A DNA stretch of 64,000 nt from CAZOEL01 sp964578835 (lineage in GTDB: Bacteria; Desulfobacterota; Syntrophobacteria; Syntrophobacterales; Syntrophobacteraceae): contig CAZOEL010000025.1 in assembly GCA_964578835.1 (NCBI GenBank), forward strand, positions 12,195-76,194, written 5' to 3'. Of the stretch, positions 55,769 to 64,000 are shown piece after piece (positions within the stretch are counted from its first letter, which is position 1; every line of letters starts with the position of its first letter). Under the pieces are notes generated by a model that made no database searches, was not told where the DNA came from, and saw nothing but the letters and a program-made list of their open reading frames with translations. The position numbers and the translations under genes are program-made.

Positions 55769-56503
55769 TTATTCCTTCGCCCTGTTAACACAATAGAAAG
55801 CCAGGACGAAAAACGCGATCCCGATTAACGCCAGGAGCAAACACGAAGCAGTATCGGGCGCCTGGCCAAAGGAAGCGCTCCTTATGCTTTTTGCGGCATG
55901 GGTCAAAGGGAGAAAGTGTAGAAGCTCTTGAACCCAGACGGGCATTCTGTCCACTGGGAAAAAGGTGCCGCCGAGGAAAGCCATGGGCGTGATGAAGAAG
56001 TTCGTGAGCAACGCCTGGTCGGCATGAGATTTTACGAGCATGGCCAGGCAAACCGCCAGCGACGCGAACACGAAGCTATTCAACACCACGGCCAGCCAGA
56101 AGAACAGGTTGTAGGAAAGAACAACGCCGAAAAGCAGGGCGATCGCTATTATGACCGCTACGGACAGCATGGCGCGGGTAATTCCCGCAAGGACTTCTCC
56201 CGTGACATAAGCGATGTTCCGGATAGGAGCCGCTTGAAACTCTTCAAAGATTCTCCAGTAGAATCTTGCAATATTTATCTCGCTTGCAATGGCGAAAGCC
56301 TGCGTCATGCTGTTCATCGCCACGAGTCCGGGGATCAGAAACTCAATGTATGGGCGACCCTCCACTTGCACGTCTTGCCCCATTCCGAAGCCAAAGGCGA
56401 CAAGATAGAGAAGCGGCCCGACAGACATGGAGGCGATCTGTCTGGACAGCTTTTTTCTCAGGATCATCATTTCCCGGTAATATATCGCCAGACAACCTCT
56501 CAT
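55769..56503 (-). CDS. ABC-2 type transporter permease
   Basis: A 244-residue membrane protein with about six hydrophobic segments (e.g. QIASMSVGPLLYLVAFGFGM, LIPGLVAMNSMTQAFAIA, AMLSVAVIIAIALLFGVVLSYNLFFWLAVVLNSF, LLTNFFITPMAFLGGTFFPV, LLALIGIAFFVLAFYCV). The segment after the second helix and the HFLPLTHAAKSIR motif resemble ABC-2 exporters such as NodJ-like permeases. It pairs with the ATPase gene by a 4-bp overlap. Probably exports a polysaccharide, lipid or drug; the substrate is unknown. Confidence 0.9.
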   Translation of the reverse strand: MRGCLAIYYREMMILRKKLSRQIASMSVGPLLYLVAFGFGMGQDVQVEGRPYIEFLIPGLVAMNSMTQAFAIASEINIARFYWRIFEEFQAAPIRNIAYVTGEVLAGITRAMLSVAVIIAIALLFGVVLSYNLFFWLAVVLNSFVFASLAVCLAMLVKSHADQALLTNFFITPMAFLGGTFFPVDRMPVWVQELLHFLPLTHAAKSIRSASFGQAPDTASCLLLALIGIAFFVLAFYCVNRAKE

Positions 56504-57339
56504 GCCTGAACCCTCTTTCCCGTCACGGCAATGAACACATCCTCGAGATTCACCCTCCTCATGGAGAAGCTCCCCTTTTTCCGCTCGATATGCGCATGGG
56601 CCTCTTCGCGACTGTTGAAGTAGGAGGTCTCCATGTTGCCGTTGACGATCTCGTCAAGCGCCCATGCTCCGAGTCGCGCCATGAGATTTTGAGGCGTATC
56701 CACGGCTATGATTCTACCCTCGTCCAGAAAGGCCACGCGATCGGCCAGAAATTCAGCTTCCTCTATGTAGTGGGTGGTCAAGAAGATGGTCGTTCCATTC
56801 TGCTGGATTTTTTTCACCAGAGACCAGATCTTTCTTCTTATCGTCGGGTCCAGGCCGACAGTGGGCTCATCGAGGAAAAGAATTCCCGGAGAATGCATCA
56901 ACGCGCGCGCGACCATCACCCTGCGCTTCATGCCTCCGGAAAGCTGCTTGATGGGGCTGTGCTTGCGCTCGTCGATTCCCACATAGTCAAGAAGCTCGTC
57001 GATCTTCGCCATTCTCTCTTTCTTGGGCATACGAAAGAGCATGCCGTGAATATCGAGATTTTCGTAGACGGTAAGCTCGTGGTCCAGATTGAGGGTCTGG
57101 GGAACCAAGCCGCATTGCCGCTTTGCATTGAGCGTTTCCCTCTCGATGTGAAACCCATGGAGATAAGCATCCCCGGACGTAGGAGAAGCCAGCCCGGTAA
57201 GGATCTTGATTGTCGTGGTCTTCCCGGAGCCGTTGGGGCCGAGGTAGGCAAAAAGCTCTCCCTTGGCGACGTGGAGGTCGACGCCCTTCAAGGCATGGAT
57301 GCTCTTATATCGTTTCGCTAGATTTTCTATTCTTATCAT
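56500..57339 (-). CDS. ABC transporter ATP-binding protein
   Basis: A 279-residue ATPase: Walker A GPNGSGKTTTIK, Q-loop near LVPQTLNLDHELTV, ABC signature LSGGMKRRV, Walker B ILFLDEPTVGLD and the H-loop TTHYIEEAEFLADRV. The MRI DR-type length and C-terminal extension match ATPases of two-component ABC-2 exporters. Overlaps the permease by 4 bp. The intergenic region to the activase (57340-57867) holds the divergent promoters. Confidence 0.95.
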   Translation of the reverse strand: MIRIENLAKRYKSIHALKGVDLHVAKGELFAYLGPNGSGKTTTIKILTGLASPTSGDAYLHGFHIERETLNAKRQCGLVPQTLNLDHELTVYENLDIHGMLFRMPKKERMAKIDELLDYVGIDERKHSPIKQLSGGMKRRVMVARALMHSPGILFLDEPTVGLDPTIRRKIWSLVKKIQQNGTTIFLTTHYIEEAEFLADRVAFLDEGRIIAVDTPQNLMARLGAWALDEIVNGNMETSYFNSREEAHAHIERKKGSFSMRRVNLEDVFIAVTGKRVQA

Positions 57340-57867
57340 GTGATTACCAGTGTCAACGCCTTAACGCCCCGTATTTTCGCACAGGCGCATTCCTAAGCCA
57401 TCCAGCCAGTCGGCAACAGCCGGAAGCACTTTGTAGTCAAGCCCCCTTCCTGTCAAGAAGGTTCTGCAAGGAAGTCGCGCATGTTTTTTAAATGCGTCTT
57501 CATCAGCACCTTGCCCATAGGCGCTTCATTCACCAGCCGTCGATATTTCATAGCCTCTTTTAGATCACGGTAAATTTGTTCTCATTCAAAAATGACCATG
57601 TGTACGGGAATCTTTTTCCCTGCACTTCGCTCCCAAATGCTTCCCGTGAAAGCCCTGAAGGGGCTGATTCCAACAGTAGAAGTGACTGGAATAGGGGCTA
57701 ACCCGGCGTTACAATTGTTCAATCATCACAGAACAAGATAGCCCTGTCTTTTAGATAATGAAGCATTGAACAATTATCATAAAGAAACTATATTACACGC
57801 ATTTTGATGTCCATTGGGATATTGGCGTATTTTGAGATCCTGTTGAGAGGCTATAAGGAATATACGC
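57340..57867. other. Divergent intergenic region with repeat copy B
   Basis: Separates the ABC exporter (minus) from the activase operon (plus). It contains the 86-bp repeat at 57661-57746 and AT-rich sequence next to the activase start that should hold its promoter. No gene is supported. Confidence 0.45.
57661..57746. repeat. 86-bp repeat copy B, with TTGTTC-N10-GAACAA palindrome
   Basis: Counterpart of 53263-53349 in the same orientation. TTGTTC is at 57715-57720 and GAACAA at 57731-57736. It lies 122 bp upstream of the activase start, on the opposite relative strand compared with copy A and its gene. Confidence 0.7.
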
Positions 57868-60800
57868 ATGGCATATGACGTAGGAGTTGATGTCGGTTCC
57901 GTAAGCATCAATTGCATTATAATCGACGATCATGGACAAGTGGTATTTGAGGCTCCCTATCTCCGTCACTTCGGTCTCGTGTATGAAGAAGCATACAAGC
58001 TCTTAAAACGTATTTTTGAGCTCGACTTCATAAAGGGCTCGGATCAGATCCGTTCCGTATCCTTCACCGGAGTTCAAGGCGAGCTTCTCTCCGGAAGCCT
58101 CTCAGCTCCCTACGAGGTTGAAACCATTGCTCAGGTTCTCGGGGTCACGCACGTGATGCCCGGAGCGCGCACCATCATAAGCATCGGAGGCCAAGACGCC
58201 GCGCTCTTCCAGTTGGCCTACGAGGGAAGCGTCTGGCATCTCGAAGCGTTCAATATGAACGGGCCTTGCGCCTCCGGCACGGGATCGTTCATCGATCAGC
58301 AGGCGGAGCGACTGGTCCATTCTCTGTACGGCCAGGACTTCCACATGAACCAGGAGAAACTGCAGCAGACTTTGGAGGATTTCATAGCGTTGGGGCTCCA
58401 GAGCGCTCATCCCGCGCCGGTAGCCTGCCGTTGCACTGTTTTCACGAAATCCGATATGATCCATTTGCAGAACAAAGGAGAGCCTCTCCCAAACATCATA
58501 GCCGGCTTGCATTACGGGAACGCCGCCAATTATGTGAGCACGATTGTGGCAAACCGAGAGCTCGCCGATCCCATCCTCTTCATTGGCGGACTTGCCTCCA
58601 ATCGCCTTCAGGTCAAAGCGTTTCAACATTATTTTCCAAAGCTTGAGGTCCCGCGCCATCACGATTCCATGGGAGCGCTGGGCGTCGCCTTACAGGCTCA
58701 GAAACAAGGCTGGCGAAACCGGATAGACATTTCCGGGCTCGAGCAAAACGGCACTCGATCCAAATATCAGTTTCCAAAGGCCGAGCCTCTGGAGCTCAGG
58801 CTGACCGTCTTCGATCGAGACAACAGCCTCTCTCCCTGGGAAGCGCGGCGTAAAAACCCCACACACGCATTCCTAGGCGTCGACATCGGCTCCACTTCCA
58901 CCAAGTACGCCCTCATAGACGATGAAGGCCAAATCATCCACAAGTGCTACGTCCCCACGCAGGGGAAGCCGATTGAAGTGACCCAGAGGCTTTTGACAAC
59001 GCTGGTCCAGGAGATTGGAAAGCGGATGCCCATTGCAGCCATCGCCACCACCGGGTCGGGGAGGAATGTGGTGGGCGACTTTTTGCGGGCGGACCTCGTC
59101 ATTGACGAAATAACGGCTCACGCAAGAGGCGCCGTAGCCGTCGACCATAAGATCGACACTATCTTCGAGATCGGAGGGCAGGACTCCAAGTACATACGGA
59201 TCGAAAACACGCACCCTCTCGATTTCGACATGAACAAGGTCTGTGCGGCGGGAACAGGCAGCTTTCTCCATGAGCTCGCCAGTAAGATGAAGATCAACAT
59301 AGTCGGCGAGTTCGAAGAGATTGCGCTTTCCGCTGCAACGCCCGTCCATCTTGCGGAACGCTGCACGGTTTTCATGGAATCCGATCTGGTGGGCTACGCC
59401 CAAAAGGGCGCCATGCGCGACGATCTCATTGCGGGACTTTGTTACGCCATCGTGCACAACTACTTGAATCGAGTGGTGGAAAAGCGTTATATCGGGCAGC
59501 GGATAATGTTCCTGGGAGGCCCAAGCCTGAACCAGGGCATTGTCGCCGCCTTCGAACGGATTCTCAACCGCCCGATCCTCGTGCCGAAACATCGGGAAGT
59601 GATGGGAGCGTTCGGAGCCGCGCTGGCCGTCCGGGAGCTTTTCCACAAGGAGGAGATTCCTGAAAATGTCCGCGATCTGGAAGGATTGTCCAGGACGGAG
59701 GTGCAGTTTTCTGAAAGTATTTGCAAAACCGACAAAAAATGTCATAACGAATGTAAGTTGAAGGTTTACAATTTCGGCGGACACAAAAGCATTTGGGGAG
59801 GCGACTGCGGTCGTTACGAGGTCAGCCGTTTCGACGGTATGCAGGAGAAAAATTATTTTCTTGAACGGCAACAGCTCTTCCAGGAGGCGCTGGAGGAGAG
59901 CGGAGCATCGACTTCGTTGGAAGACGCCTGCAGACAGGACCGGTCCAAGCCGGTTGTTGGGATTCCTTTGTCCCTGCACACGCTGGAATGGGGCATCCTG
60001 TGGTCCCAAATATTCAGAGGACTCGGTTATTCCGTGCTGCTCAGCCCTCGCACCAATAACCGCCTTGCGCTGAGCGGCGTAGAAAGCATGACCTCGGAAA
60101 CCTGTTTTCCCGTCAAAGTATTCCACGGGCACGTCGCTTACCTGTTGGACAGCGCCGATTATCTATTCCTGCCGAACGTCATCAATATGCCGACTCCCGA
60201 AGAGCGGGAAGCCGGTTTGTTCTGTCCTCTGGTGCAAAGCTCCCAGTATATGGTGCGCGCCGCCTTGAGAATTCCCGATGACCGCCTCATACGACCGGTT
60301 TTCTACCTGAAGGAAGGTCCCGAAGGCCTTGTCGACGCCATCTACAGCAGCCTCCCAAGCCGCATGCGGCCGGGATGGCTGGAGCTCGAAAGAATAGTGG
60401 CGAACGCATGGGACAGGCAGAAAGCATTCCGAGCCGAGCTCATCCGACGGGGCCTCGAGATTTTGGAGCAAACCCCGCCTTCACAGCCACTCTGGATCGT
60501 CAGCGGCCGTCCCTACAACCTTCATGACGAACGGTTGAACCTTCAGCTGGGAAGGCATCTGGCCAAGCTCGGCATCCGGGCGTTGCCTATCGATTACCTG
60601 GATCTGGATTCCGAAGACCTGAGCGATTTTCCCGGGATGTACTGGGGGCTCGGAGCAAAGATCCTGCGGGCGGCCAAGCGGATAGCCCGAACGCCCAACT
60701 GGTTCGGCGTGCATCTCACCAACTTCAGCTGTGGCGCGGACTCCTTTATCGAGCACTTTTACCGACACATATTGCGGGAGAAGCCCTCTTTGATACTGGA

Positions 60801-60939
60801 GCTTGACGAGCACAGCGCCGTCGCCGGTCTCATGACCAGGATCGAGGCATACCAGAATGTAGTTAAAAATCTTCAACAGCGGCGTCACGCTCACGCCAAC
60901 GGCTACGCATCGCAAATGCCGTTTGAAGCCTCATGTTAA
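57868..60939 (+). CDS. BadF/BcrA-type CoA dehydratase activase (two ATPase domains plus DUF2229-like region)
   Basis: A 1023-residue protein. The first BcrAD_BadFG ATPase domain (~1-275) has DVGVDVGSVSINCII, ISIGGQDAALFQL, CASGTGSFIDQQ and CTVFTKSDM, with cysteines that bind the bridging [4Fe-4S] cluster. A second (~330-610) repeats the set (FLGVDIGSTSTKYAL, FEIGGQDSKYIRI, CAAGTGSFLHEL, CTVFMESDL). Residues ~650-1020 contain the DUF2229-like region (VVGIPLSLHTLEWGILWSQIFRGLGYSVLLS). Such activases use ATP to drive electrons into 2-hydroxyacyl-CoA dehydratases or benzoyl-CoA reductase-like enzymes. The single-polypeptide family members are often ~1400-1500 residues; here the last part is in the next gene. 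Confidence 0.88.
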   Translation: MAYDVGVDVGSVSINCIIIDDHGQVVFEAPYLRHFGLVYEEAYKLLKRIFELDFIKGSDQIRSVSFTGVQGELLSGSLSAPYEVETIAQVLGVTHVMPGARTIISIGGQDAALFQLAYEGSVWHLEAFNMNGPCASGTGSFIDQQAERLVHSLYGQDFHMNQEKLQQTLEDFIALGLQSAHPAPVACRCTVFTKSDMIHLQNKGEPLPNIIAGLHYGNAANYVSTIVANRELADPILFIGGLASNRLQVKAFQHYFPKLEVPRHHDSMGALGVALQAQKQGWRNRIDISGLEQNGTRSKYQFPKAEPLELRLTVFDRDNSLSPWEARRKNPTHAFLGVDIGSTSTKYALIDDEGQIIHKCYVPTQGKPIEVTQRLLTTLVQEIGKRMPIAAIATTGSGRNVVGDFLRADLVIDEITAHARGAVAVDHKIDTIFEIGGQDSKYIRIENTHPLDFDMNKVCAAGTGSFLHELASKMKINIVGEFEEIALSAATPVHLAERCTVFMESDLVGYAQKGAMRDDLIAGLCYAIVHNYLNRVVEKRYIGQRIMFLGGPSLNQGIVAAFERILNRPILVPKHREVMGAFGAALAVRELFHKEEIPENVRDLEGLSRTEVQFSESICKTDKKCHNECKLKVYNFGGHKSIWGGDCGRYEVSRFDGMQEKNYFLERQQLFQEALEESGASTSLEDACRQDRSKPVVGIPLSLHTLEWGILWSQIFRGLGYSVLLSPRTNNRLALSGVESMTSETCFPVKVFHGHVAYLLDSADYLFLPNVINMPTPEEREAGLFCPLVQSSQYMVRAALRIPDDRLIRPVFYLKEGPEGLVDAIYSSLPSRMRPGWLELERIVANAWDRQKAFRAELIRRGLEILEQTPPSQPLWIVSGRPYNLHDERLNLQLGRHLAKLGIRALPIDYLDLDSEDLSDFPGMYWGLGAKILRAAKRIARTPNWFGVHLTNFSCGADSFIEHFYRHILREKPSLILELDEHSAVAGLMTRIEAYQNVVKNLQQRRHAHANGYASQMPFEASC

Positions 60940-60954
60940 TAGGAGAACAGTTGT

Positions 60955-62328
60955 ATGGCGGGTTCAAACGGGCATAATTCTTTCGATCGCTTCAGCGCCA
61001 AAGTCAAACAGTTCGACGTTTCAGGCAAGACCTTGTTGATGCCCAACATGGCGGCATTCGGCTCGCCAATGCTTGCCGCATGCTTTCGAGCCGTCGGCAT
61101 CAACACGGTAATGATGGAGACGTACAAGGGACTGCCGTTGGGAAGGGAGTTTACTTCGGGAAAAGAGTGCTTTCCCTGTCAGGTCACCCTGGGCGACATT
61201 CTCCACCACTTACAAAAAGAGAAGGAGCGTCTGGGACCCGCATTCTCTCCCGACCGCTACGTCTATTTCCTTCCGGAAGCCGACGGGCCCTGCCGCTTCG
61301 GAATGTACAACAAGCTTCAACGCCTCATTTTGGATCGATTCGACGACTTTCGGGACATCCCCATCGTCTACGTATCGACACGGAACACCTACGCCACCGA
61401 AAACCTGATGCTGCCCGAACGCTCTCGAGCGTTCCGCAAGCTCAGCTACGTGGCGATCATTATCGCCGACATCATGGATCGCACCATCTATCGAGTGCGC
61501 CCTTACGAATGCAGGCCAGGCATTACGGACGCCTTCATGAAGGAGGCGCTGGAAGCCATGATGGCGGCTATCGAATCGGTCGGGGCCAGCCTCGACTTCA
61601 ACAAGCTTTATGAGTTGGTCGACGATATAGTGGCCACGGCAAAATCATTCATTGACCCCAGCCAGCCACGTCGACCTCGCATAGGCATCGTCGGTGAAAT
61701 CTATTTGCGCAGCCATCCCGATTCCAACCAGGACCTGATTCGTCAGTTGGAGAGCTTCGGGGGGGAAACAGTGAACGCATCCTTGGGAGAGTGGGTGAAT
61801 TTCATCACCTCCGAAGGGATTCGGAAATTGAAGCATCAGTGGAAATCAGCGTGGAGAGAGAAGGATCACAAGGCTCTCAGGAGCGTCGCTCGGAAACTGA
61901 TCGGCCTCAAGATAGAGAAGTCTTACCAGATGTGGCGGCAGGGCCAGGTCTATCGACGAGCTTTGTCGCACCTCGACATCCAGCAGGACCACAGCATCGA
62001 CGCCATCGAGCGAAGGCTGGACCGAAACCGTCTCTTTCATTTCGCCATAGGTACGGAAGCAGCTCTGAGCATAGGCGGCGCCCTGGAATACGCGCATCAC
62101 GGCTTTGACGGCATAGTCAACGTATTCCCCTTTACATGCATGCCCAGCACCATCTGCTCGGCTGTCCTGAAGCCACTGTTGCACGAAATGAAGATCCCCT
62201 ATCTGGACACTCCCTACGATGGAGCCATTCAACCCAATCGGGACGTCGCCCTGCGCACATTCATCTATCAAGCCAGACAGCATATGGAATCCCGCCTTGC
62301 GGGACGAAACGGTAGGGCAATAAAATGA
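60955..62328 (+). CDS. Activase partner, dehydratase/HgdB-like domain protein
   Basis: A 457-residue protein whose sequence corresponds to the C-terminal portion found fused in longer activases. Visible: MMETYKGLPLGREFTSGKECFPCQVTLGDIL, EADGPCRFGMYNKLQRLIL, RPYECRPGITDAFMKEALEAM and GEIYLRSHPDSNQDLIRQLE. The cysteines in CFPCQ, GPCRFG and ECRPG and a later TCMPSTICSAV would bind a cluster. AGGAG precedes ATG 60955, 15 bp after the activase stop, so it is a co-expressed partner. Its stop overlaps the RNase G start by 4 bp. Confidence 0.8.
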   Translation: MAGSNGHNSFDRFSAKVKQFDVSGKTLLMPNMAAFGSPMLAACFRAVGINTVMMETYKGLPLGREFTSGKECFPCQVTLGDILHHLQKEKERLGPAFSPDRYVYFLPEADGPCRFGMYNKLQRLILDRFDDFRDIPIVYVSTRNTYATENLMLPERSRAFRKLSYVAIIIADIMDRTIYRVRPYECRPGITDAFMKEALEAMMAAIESVGASLDFNKLYELVDDIVATAKSFIDPSQPRRPRIGIVGEIYLRSHPDSNQDLIRQLESFGGETVNASLGEWVNFITSEGIRKLKHQWKSAWREKDHKALRSVARKLIGLKIEKSYQMWRQGQVYRRALSHLDIQQDHSIDAIERRLDRNRLFHFAIGTEAALSIGGALEYAHHGFDGIVNVFPFTCMPSTICSAVLKPLLHEMKIPYLDTPYDGAIQPNRDVALRTFIYQARQHMESRLAGRNGRAIK

Positions 62329-63800
62329 ATCAAACTATGATTATCAACGCCGCTCATCCCGAGGAGTTCCGGGTAGCGCTCGTGGAGGGACAAACCCTCG
62401 AAAGCTTTTTCATCGAAACAGAGGCTCGCGGCAAAGTCGTGGGCAATCTTTACAAGGGCATCATCGTCCATATTCAAAACAGTCTCCAGGCCGCTTTCGT
62501 GAACTTCGGAAAAGAACGGAACGGTTTTCTCCCCTTCCCGGAAATACATCCGGAATATTACCAAAAAGAAGCGCAGGAGCCGGCGCGCATTCAGGACGTC
62601 ATCCAGCCGGGCCAGGAAGTCCTGGTTCAGGTCGTCAAAGAGGAAGTGGGCAACAAGGGCGCTCTACTGACCACCTACGTCTCTTTGGCCGGCCGCGATG
62701 TCGTGCTCATGCCGGGACAATCCCAGCGGGGCGTTTCGCGAAAAATCGACGACGAAGATCAGCGCGGGCGGCTCAAAGAACTGGTCCGGGATCTGAGAGT
62801 TCCCGAAGAGTTCGGCATCATCATCCGCACCGCCGCTCTAAACCGCACCAAGCGTGAAATTTCCAAGGACTTGAACCACCTCGTAAGAATCTGGGAGGAA
62901 ATCAAGAAAAGGGTCCAGGAAACGCCCGCGCCCGGACTCATCTACAAAGAACAGGATCTGGCCATCCGCGTCATCCGCGATTACTTCAATCCCAACATCA
63001 AAACCATCCTTGTTGACGACAAGGAAGTTCATCGGCAGGTCAAGGAATTCCTTCACATCATCAGTCCGAGGCATCATCGCGTCGTCAAGCTCTACAAGGA
63101 TGACAGCCCCATTTGCAGCAAATACAATCTCGAGGATCAGATCGACCAGATCTTCCAAAGGAAAGTGGCTCTCAAATCGGGCGGATACCTTCTTATCGAC
63201 GCAACGGAAGCGCTCGTGGCCATAGACGTGAACTCGGGGAGGACCAACGCGGAGGGCGCCCTCGAAGAGATGGTCTTCAAGGTCAACATGGAGGCTGCGG
63301 CGGAAATTCCCCGACAACTCAGACTGCGGGATCTTGGAGGCCTGATCGTAATCGATTTCATCGATATGCGCGAAAACAGGCACATGCGCGATGTGGAGCG
63401 CAAACTCAAAGAACAGATCCGGAAAGACAAAGCCAAAATCACAGTAGGCCGGATTTCGCGCTTCGGGCTCCTCGAGCTCTCCCGTCAGCACCTCGGACTG
63501 AATATCCTGCGAGGCTCCTTCCAGGAATGTCCCCTCTGCCATGGAGCCGGCCTGGTGCGCTCTTCCGAAGCCACGGCGCTCAGCTATTTGAGGAAGATCT
63601 GGCTCGGCGCGTCACAAAAGAAAACCGCATCGATCAAAGCCACCTTGCCGAGCAGCGTGGCGAATTACCTGCTCAACCAGAAGCGCTCCGATATCATTAA
63701 GCTGGAAGAGCGCTGCCAGACAACCATCGTGATCGAAAGCTCGCCTACGATGCAGCCTCACGAAGGCTTGGTGGAATTCATTCCGAGGGAAAATGGTTAA
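62325..63800 (+). CDS. rng: Ribonuclease G/E family endoribonuclease
   Basis: A 491-residue RNase G-length protein. An S1-like domain lies at ~35-125 (VGNLYKGIIVHIQNSLQAAFVNFG). The catalytic aspartates are in ALVAIDVNSG (~303) and LIVIDFIDM (~343-346). The Zn-link motif is CPLCHG (~402-407). It processes 16S rRNA and decays mRNA. It lacks the long C-terminal scaffold of RNase E. The ATG overlaps the upstream activase-partner stop, an unusual operon partner. A 13-bp perfect hairpin follows the stop. Confidence 0.93.
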   Translation: MNQTMIINAAHPEEFRVALVEGQTLESFFIETEARGKVVGNLYKGIIVHIQNSLQAAFVNFGKERNGFLPFPEIHPEYYQKEAQEPARIQDVIQPGQEVLVQVVKEEVGNKGALLTTYVSLAGRDVVLMPGQSQRGVSRKIDDEDQRGRLKELVRDLRVPEEFGIIIRTAALNRTKREISKDLNHLVRIWEEIKKRVQETPAPGLIYKEQDLAIRVIRDYFNPNIKTILVDDKEVHRQVKEFLHIISPRHHRVVKLYKDDSPICSKYNLEDQIDQIFQRKVALKSGGYLLIDATEALVAIDVNSGRTNAEGALEEMVFKVNMEAAAEIPRQLRLRDLGGLIVIDFIDMRENRHMRDVERKLKEQIRKDKAKITVGRISRFGLLELSRQHLGLNILRGSFQECPLCHGAGLVRSSEATALSYLRKIWLGASQKKTASIKATLPSSVANYLLNQKRSDIIKLEERCQTTIVIESSPTMQPHEGLVEFIPRENG

Positions 63801-63830
63801 CTAGGCGGACTTCAAGGATTGCCCGCGCTC

Positions 63831-63870
63831 AGAATCCCGGGAGAGAAGAAAAATCGGCTCCCGGGATTCT
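63831..63870 (+). terminator. Hairpin after rng
   Basis: AGAATCCCGGGAG (63831-63843) pairs perfectly with CTCCCGGGATTCT (63858-63870), with a 14-nt loop, 31 bp after the rng stop. Only short T stretches follow, so it may also act as a palindromic repeat. Confidence 0.6.
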
Positions 63871-63947
63871 TCCGGTCAAAATCGGCAACAGCCAAGCAGT
63901 CACCCCGAGCGAGAGTCGAGCCATCGTTCCTCTCGAGCGGGGCAGCC

Positions 63948-64000
63948 TTAGGCAGCTCACAACAAATAACCTACCAAAATTGGTTCAGAAACACCCACCG
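63948..64000. mobile_element. Truncated copy of the MITE-like element at window edge
   Basis: The last 53 bp match 51736-51788 with 3 differences, starting TTAGGCAG and running off the end of the window. The other half lies beyond base 64000. Confidence 0.7.

Overview
The window looks like a chromosome segment from an anaerobic, probably Desulfobacterota/deltaproteobacterial (Syntrophobacterales-like) bacterium. This placement is inferred from gene content: ferredoxin-dependent 2-oxoacid oxidoreductase, heterodisulfide-reductase-like (Hdr) proteins including a selenocysteine HdrA, a BadF/BcrA-type CoA dehydratase activase, futalosine-pathway menaquinone genes and many signalling proteins. No tRNA, rRNA, CRISPR array or intact prophage was seen. 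One 100-N assembly gap (27494-27593) lies inside a repeat-rich gene.

Layout. 1-2.9 kb: a Lon-family protease on the minus strand (its C-terminus runs off the left edge) with an unusual N-terminus carrying an HEVEH motif. 3.4-3.8 kb: a small acidic orphan. 4.2-14.7 kb: one tightly packed operon, korDABC, then a 1120-residue NfnB/GltD-like and HdrA-like fusion, an MvhD-HdrC-HdrB fusion, and an HdrA-MvhD fusion read through an in-frame UGA followed by a clear SECIS-like hairpin. 15.0-22.7 kb: a signalling operon (Ser/Thr kinase, degenerate-GGDEF protein, FHA-EAL protein, hybrid histidine kinase). 22.7-23.5 kb: isolated flgB and fliE without flgC. 24.3-28.7 kb: two paralogous exported proteins, the second with near-identical Ig-like repeats. 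29-32.5 kb: acyl-CoA dehydrogenase and a CHASE2 adenylate cyclase, converging on a 24-bp perfect inverted repeat. 33.3-39.5 kb: a small membrane protein and a complete RND efflux operon. 39.7-41.4 kb: two small unknowns and a PilZ protein. 41.7-46.5 kb: mqnB, mqnD, an orphan and a UbiB-family kinase. 46.5-53.4 kb: a transposase remnant, a GNAT-like protein, and a small acyl-carrier cluster (ACP, ferredoxin-nitroreductase, ketosynthase, FabZ, stand-alone PKS-type C-methyltransferase) interrupted by a MITE-like element. 53.8-55.7 kb: a YqjD/YqjE/YqjK-like membrane-stress trio. 55.8-57.3 kb: an ABC-2 exporter. 57.9-63.8 kb: a two-gene CoA-activase system coupled to RNase G.

How the genes may work together (inference). 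The kor-hdr operon encodes everything needed to oxidise a 2-oxoacid to an acyl-CoA, pass electrons to ferredoxin, and redistribute them through flavin and Fe-S modules of the Hdr/MvhD/NfnB type. That suggests flavin-based bifurcation or confurcation wired directly to a 2-oxoacid oxidoreductase. The signalling operon joins Ser/Thr phosphorylation (kinase plus FHA reader) to cyclic-di-GMP-type domains. The acyl cluster lacks its own ketoreductase and malonyl transferase and would have to borrow them from primary fatty-acid synthesis. The most notable signals are the Sec-HdrA composite operon, the HEXXH-Lon fusion, the MITE that appears to have clipped the methyltransferase and separated it from fabZ, and an 86-bp repeat shared by the upstream regions of the methyltransferase and the activase.
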